Source of the DNA: an uncultured Oceanospirillales bacterium
GTDB taxonomy: Bacteria; Pseudomonadota; Gammaproteobacteria; Pseudomonadales; Litorivicinaceae
Direction: 5' to 3'
DNA: 7,496 nucleotides
Assembly: GCA_913061245.1 (NCBI GenBank)
Contig: CAJXTO010000070.1
Span: 1-7,496 of the forward strand
The notes under the pieces were generated by a model. That model was not told where the DNA came from. It did not search any database and worked only from the letters and a program-made list of their open reading frames with translations. Below, piece after piece: positions 6,185 through 7,496 of the stretch. Within the stretch, counting starts at the first letter, position 1, and each line of letters begins with the position of its first letter. The translations under genes and the position numbers were made by a program.

Positions 6185-6210
6185 GTGAGCTAGTGTTTAT
6201 GCTAGCGCAC
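6185..6210 (-). terminator. hairpin after the ornithine decarboxylase stop, possible terminator
   Basis: GTGAGCTAG (6185-6193) and CTAGCGCAC (6202-6210) pair at eight of nine positions around an eight-base loop, beginning two bases after the decarboxylase stop codon on the minus strand. A TTTT run follows only about 9 bases past the stem, so it is a poor intrinsic terminator. An alternative stem CTAGTG (6190-6195) with CACTAG (6211-6216) overlaps it. Confidence 0.4.
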
Positions 6211-6212
6211 CA

Positions 6213-7373
6213 CTAGGCTTGTCGGAGCTGTGCTTTTGAGTTGTCCTGCACATCAACGACGACCGGCGGAGCAACGCCATTGAAGTGACAGGCAGTAGCG
6301 ATGCTGTATGCGCCAATCTCGTGGATAACGATCACATCGCCTAAAGAGAGTTCGGGCAAACTCTCTTGATCCCCAAATCGATCAACACTGTCGCATGTCG
6401 GTCCTGCGAAAACAGCAGGTGTTGATTCGCCGCCTTCAGTGAAGACTGTCATCGGATAATTGATGTGATCGAATATCCGTCCTGATTGTGCGCCATAGAC
6501 GCCGTCATCGAGGTAGTACCACCAGGTGTCATCTTGGCGCTTAGAGCGTCCGATGACTCGGGATACAAGCGTCATACTCGGTGCAGAAATAGCGCGACCA
6601 GGCTCTGCCATCAAATGGATATGATCAGGGACCTCGGCAATTGCTTCGCGAATTGGTGCGCAGAACGCCTCAAAATCAACTGGTCGATTTGAGTAATTTG
6701 CAGGAAACCCACCGCCAATATCGATGCGTTCAATATCAGCGATACCCTGGTTCTTCGCATCGCGAGCGATTTCGATACATTTGAGCAATGCAATTCGATG
6801 GGTTTCAGCGCTTGCTGCTTGAGATCCAACATGGAAGCACAAGCCATCAATGGTAATACCCATCTGCTTTGCGACCGATATGATGTGCAGCGCATCTTCT
6901 GGTTGCGCACCAAATTTGCGTGATAAATCAATTGGAGCATCCGGTGCAACAAAAGCGAGTCGTAGCATTAAGGTAATGTCATGACGGTAAGGGGCAACCT
7001 TCCAGAGTTCGTCGAGGTTATCGACGACAAATGAAGTCACACCAAGTTGAACCGAGGTCTCGAGATCGTGCTCCGTTTTAATCGGATGGGTATGAATCAT
7101 GCGATTCGTCGGCACACCGAAAGGCAATAACGCTTGGATTTCTGGCGCAGACGCCACGTCAAATGCGGCACCCTCATCGACAAGCGTTGCTAATAATGAG
7201 TGGTAGGGATTTGATTTGACTGCGTAATAGAGCGTGACTTCAGGAAGTGCACGTTGCAGTGCGCGCCAAGTTTCACGAACTCGGTTCGGGTTGAATAGAA
7301 GTGCAGGCGAGATACCACCAGCCTGCGCCAGCCAGAGGTCACCCTCTGATCGTGGTCGAATGGTTGTCAACAC
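6213..7373 (-). CDS. speC: ornithine decarboxylase, PLP fold-type III (speC type)
   Basis: The enzyme decarboxylates L-ornithine to putrescine, the entry step to polyamines; it uses pyridoxal phosphate and the alanine-racemase-like barrel fold. Counting from GTG 7373 (386 residues), the expected residues are there. These are Lys53 in YYAVKSNP (Schiff base), His181 in FHVGSQ, the phosphate loop IGGGFP (219-224) and Glu257 in EPGRAI. DDGVYG (289-294) supplies substrate-binding Asp290, GPTCDSVDRF (324-333) the catalytic Cys327 and Asp328, and GAYS the PLP-contacting Tyr356. DDGVYG and GPTCD fit ornithine decarboxylase rather than diaminopimelate decarboxylase; some relatives also take lysine. 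The frame is open to GTG 7409, but GGAGA at 7384-7380 is 6 bases before GTG 7373, which I prefer. It is monocistronic here, with the tRNA downstream on the same strand. Confidence 0.93.
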   Translation of the reverse strand: MLTTIRPRSEGDLWLAQAGGISPALLFNPNRVRETWRALQRALPEVTLYYAVKSNPYHSLLATLVDEGAAFDVASAPEIQALLPFGVPTNRMIHTHPIKTEHDLETSVQLGVTSFVVDNLDELWKVAPYRHDITLMLRLAFVAPDAPIDLSRKFGAQPEDALHIISVAKQMGITIDGLCFHVGSQAASAETHRIALLKCIEIARDAKNQGIADIERIDIGGGFPANYSNRPVDFEAFCAPIREAIAEVPDHIHLMAEPGRAISAPSMTLVSRVIGRSKRQDDTWWYYLDDGVYGAQSGRIFDHINYPMTVFTEGGESTPAVFAGPTCDSVDRFGDQESLPELSLGDVIVIHEIGAYSIATACHFNGVAPPVVVDVQDNSKAQLRQA

Positions 7374-7400
7374 GGATTGTCTCCAAATTTGTCTTCGTCG

Positions 7401-7427
7401 CTCAGACACGTCTAGACAAACTCAGAC
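7401..7427. repeat. paired CTCAGAC repeats around a GTCTAGAC palindrome upstream of speC
   Basis: CTCAGAC occurs at 7401-7407 and again at 7421-7427, exactly 20 bases apart, about two helical turns. Between them is the eight-base palindrome GTCTAGAC (7410-7417), which shares the AGAC core. The cluster is 28-54 bases upstream of the preferred GTG start. Spacing and position suggest a regulatory site in the leader or promoter; if the longer GTG 7409 start is right, the first repeat would be coding. Confidence 0.4.
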
Positions 7428-7496
7428 GCCGGGTCACAAACGCATAAATAGTTCCAAGTGGTTTTGTTTAAGTGCGCGCATTTTCGATCTTTTATT

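Noticed and set aside
6611..6952. 113-residue minus-strand frame within speC
   Set aside because: It is an out-of-frame shadow of the ornithine decarboxylase, whose catalytic motifs run through the same bases.
7374..7409. Longer ornithine decarboxylase start at GTG 7409
   Set aside because: No Shine-Dalgarno is visible ahead of 7409, while GGAGA lies 6 bases before GTG 7373.

Overview
The window looks like ordinary chromosomal housekeeping DNA from a proteobacterium, most likely a gammaproteobacterium. The ferrochelatase, the M18 aminopeptidase (which I recall as close to Pseudomonas ApeB), the HU-beta-like protein and the speC-type ornithine decarboxylase all point that way. I see no insertion sequence, phage gene, CRISPR array or toxin-antitoxin pair, and base composition looks even by eye. 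I did not find a convincing new multi-gene system. The less ordinary items are small: a 55-residue gene hidden between two larger ones, an unrecognised membrane protein, several clean inverted repeats in promoter regions, and non-ATG starts supported by ribosome-binding sites.

Layout, left to right. Positions 109-3395 (+) hold four overlapping genes that look like one operon: M18 aminopeptidase, ferrochelatase (hemH), and the two subunits of an AzlC/AzlD-type branched-chain amino acid exporter. Every junction overlaps by 1 to 8 bases, so translation is probably coupled. A 55-codon gene on the minus strand (3564-3397) converges on azlD with one base between the stop codons. Across a 153-base divergent intergenic region carrying two 18-bp inverted repeats lies a TRIC/UPF0126 family membrane protein (3718-4362, +).

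Positions 4496-4858 (-) encode a probable three-helix membrane protein of unknown function. It sits downstream of an HU nucleoid protein gene (4913-5185, -), and a UUCG-capped hairpin lies between them. HU diverges from a TetR-type regulator (5351-6007, +). The 165-base gap between them holds a perfect 16-bp palindrome and a 7-6-7 inverted repeat that are good operator candidates. A tRNA with anticodon CAU, most likely tRNA-Ile2 that reads AUA, is at 6028-6104 (-) with a recognisable -10 box. An ornithine decarboxylase (6213-7373, -) ends the window; its start is better placed 12 codons inside the longest frame.

Functional links between these blocks are weak. The four-gene operon joins peptide degradation, haem synthesis and amino acid export. 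Peptidase and exporter could be linked through free branched-chain amino acids, but that is inference. The remaining genes are independent housekeeping or regulatory units.
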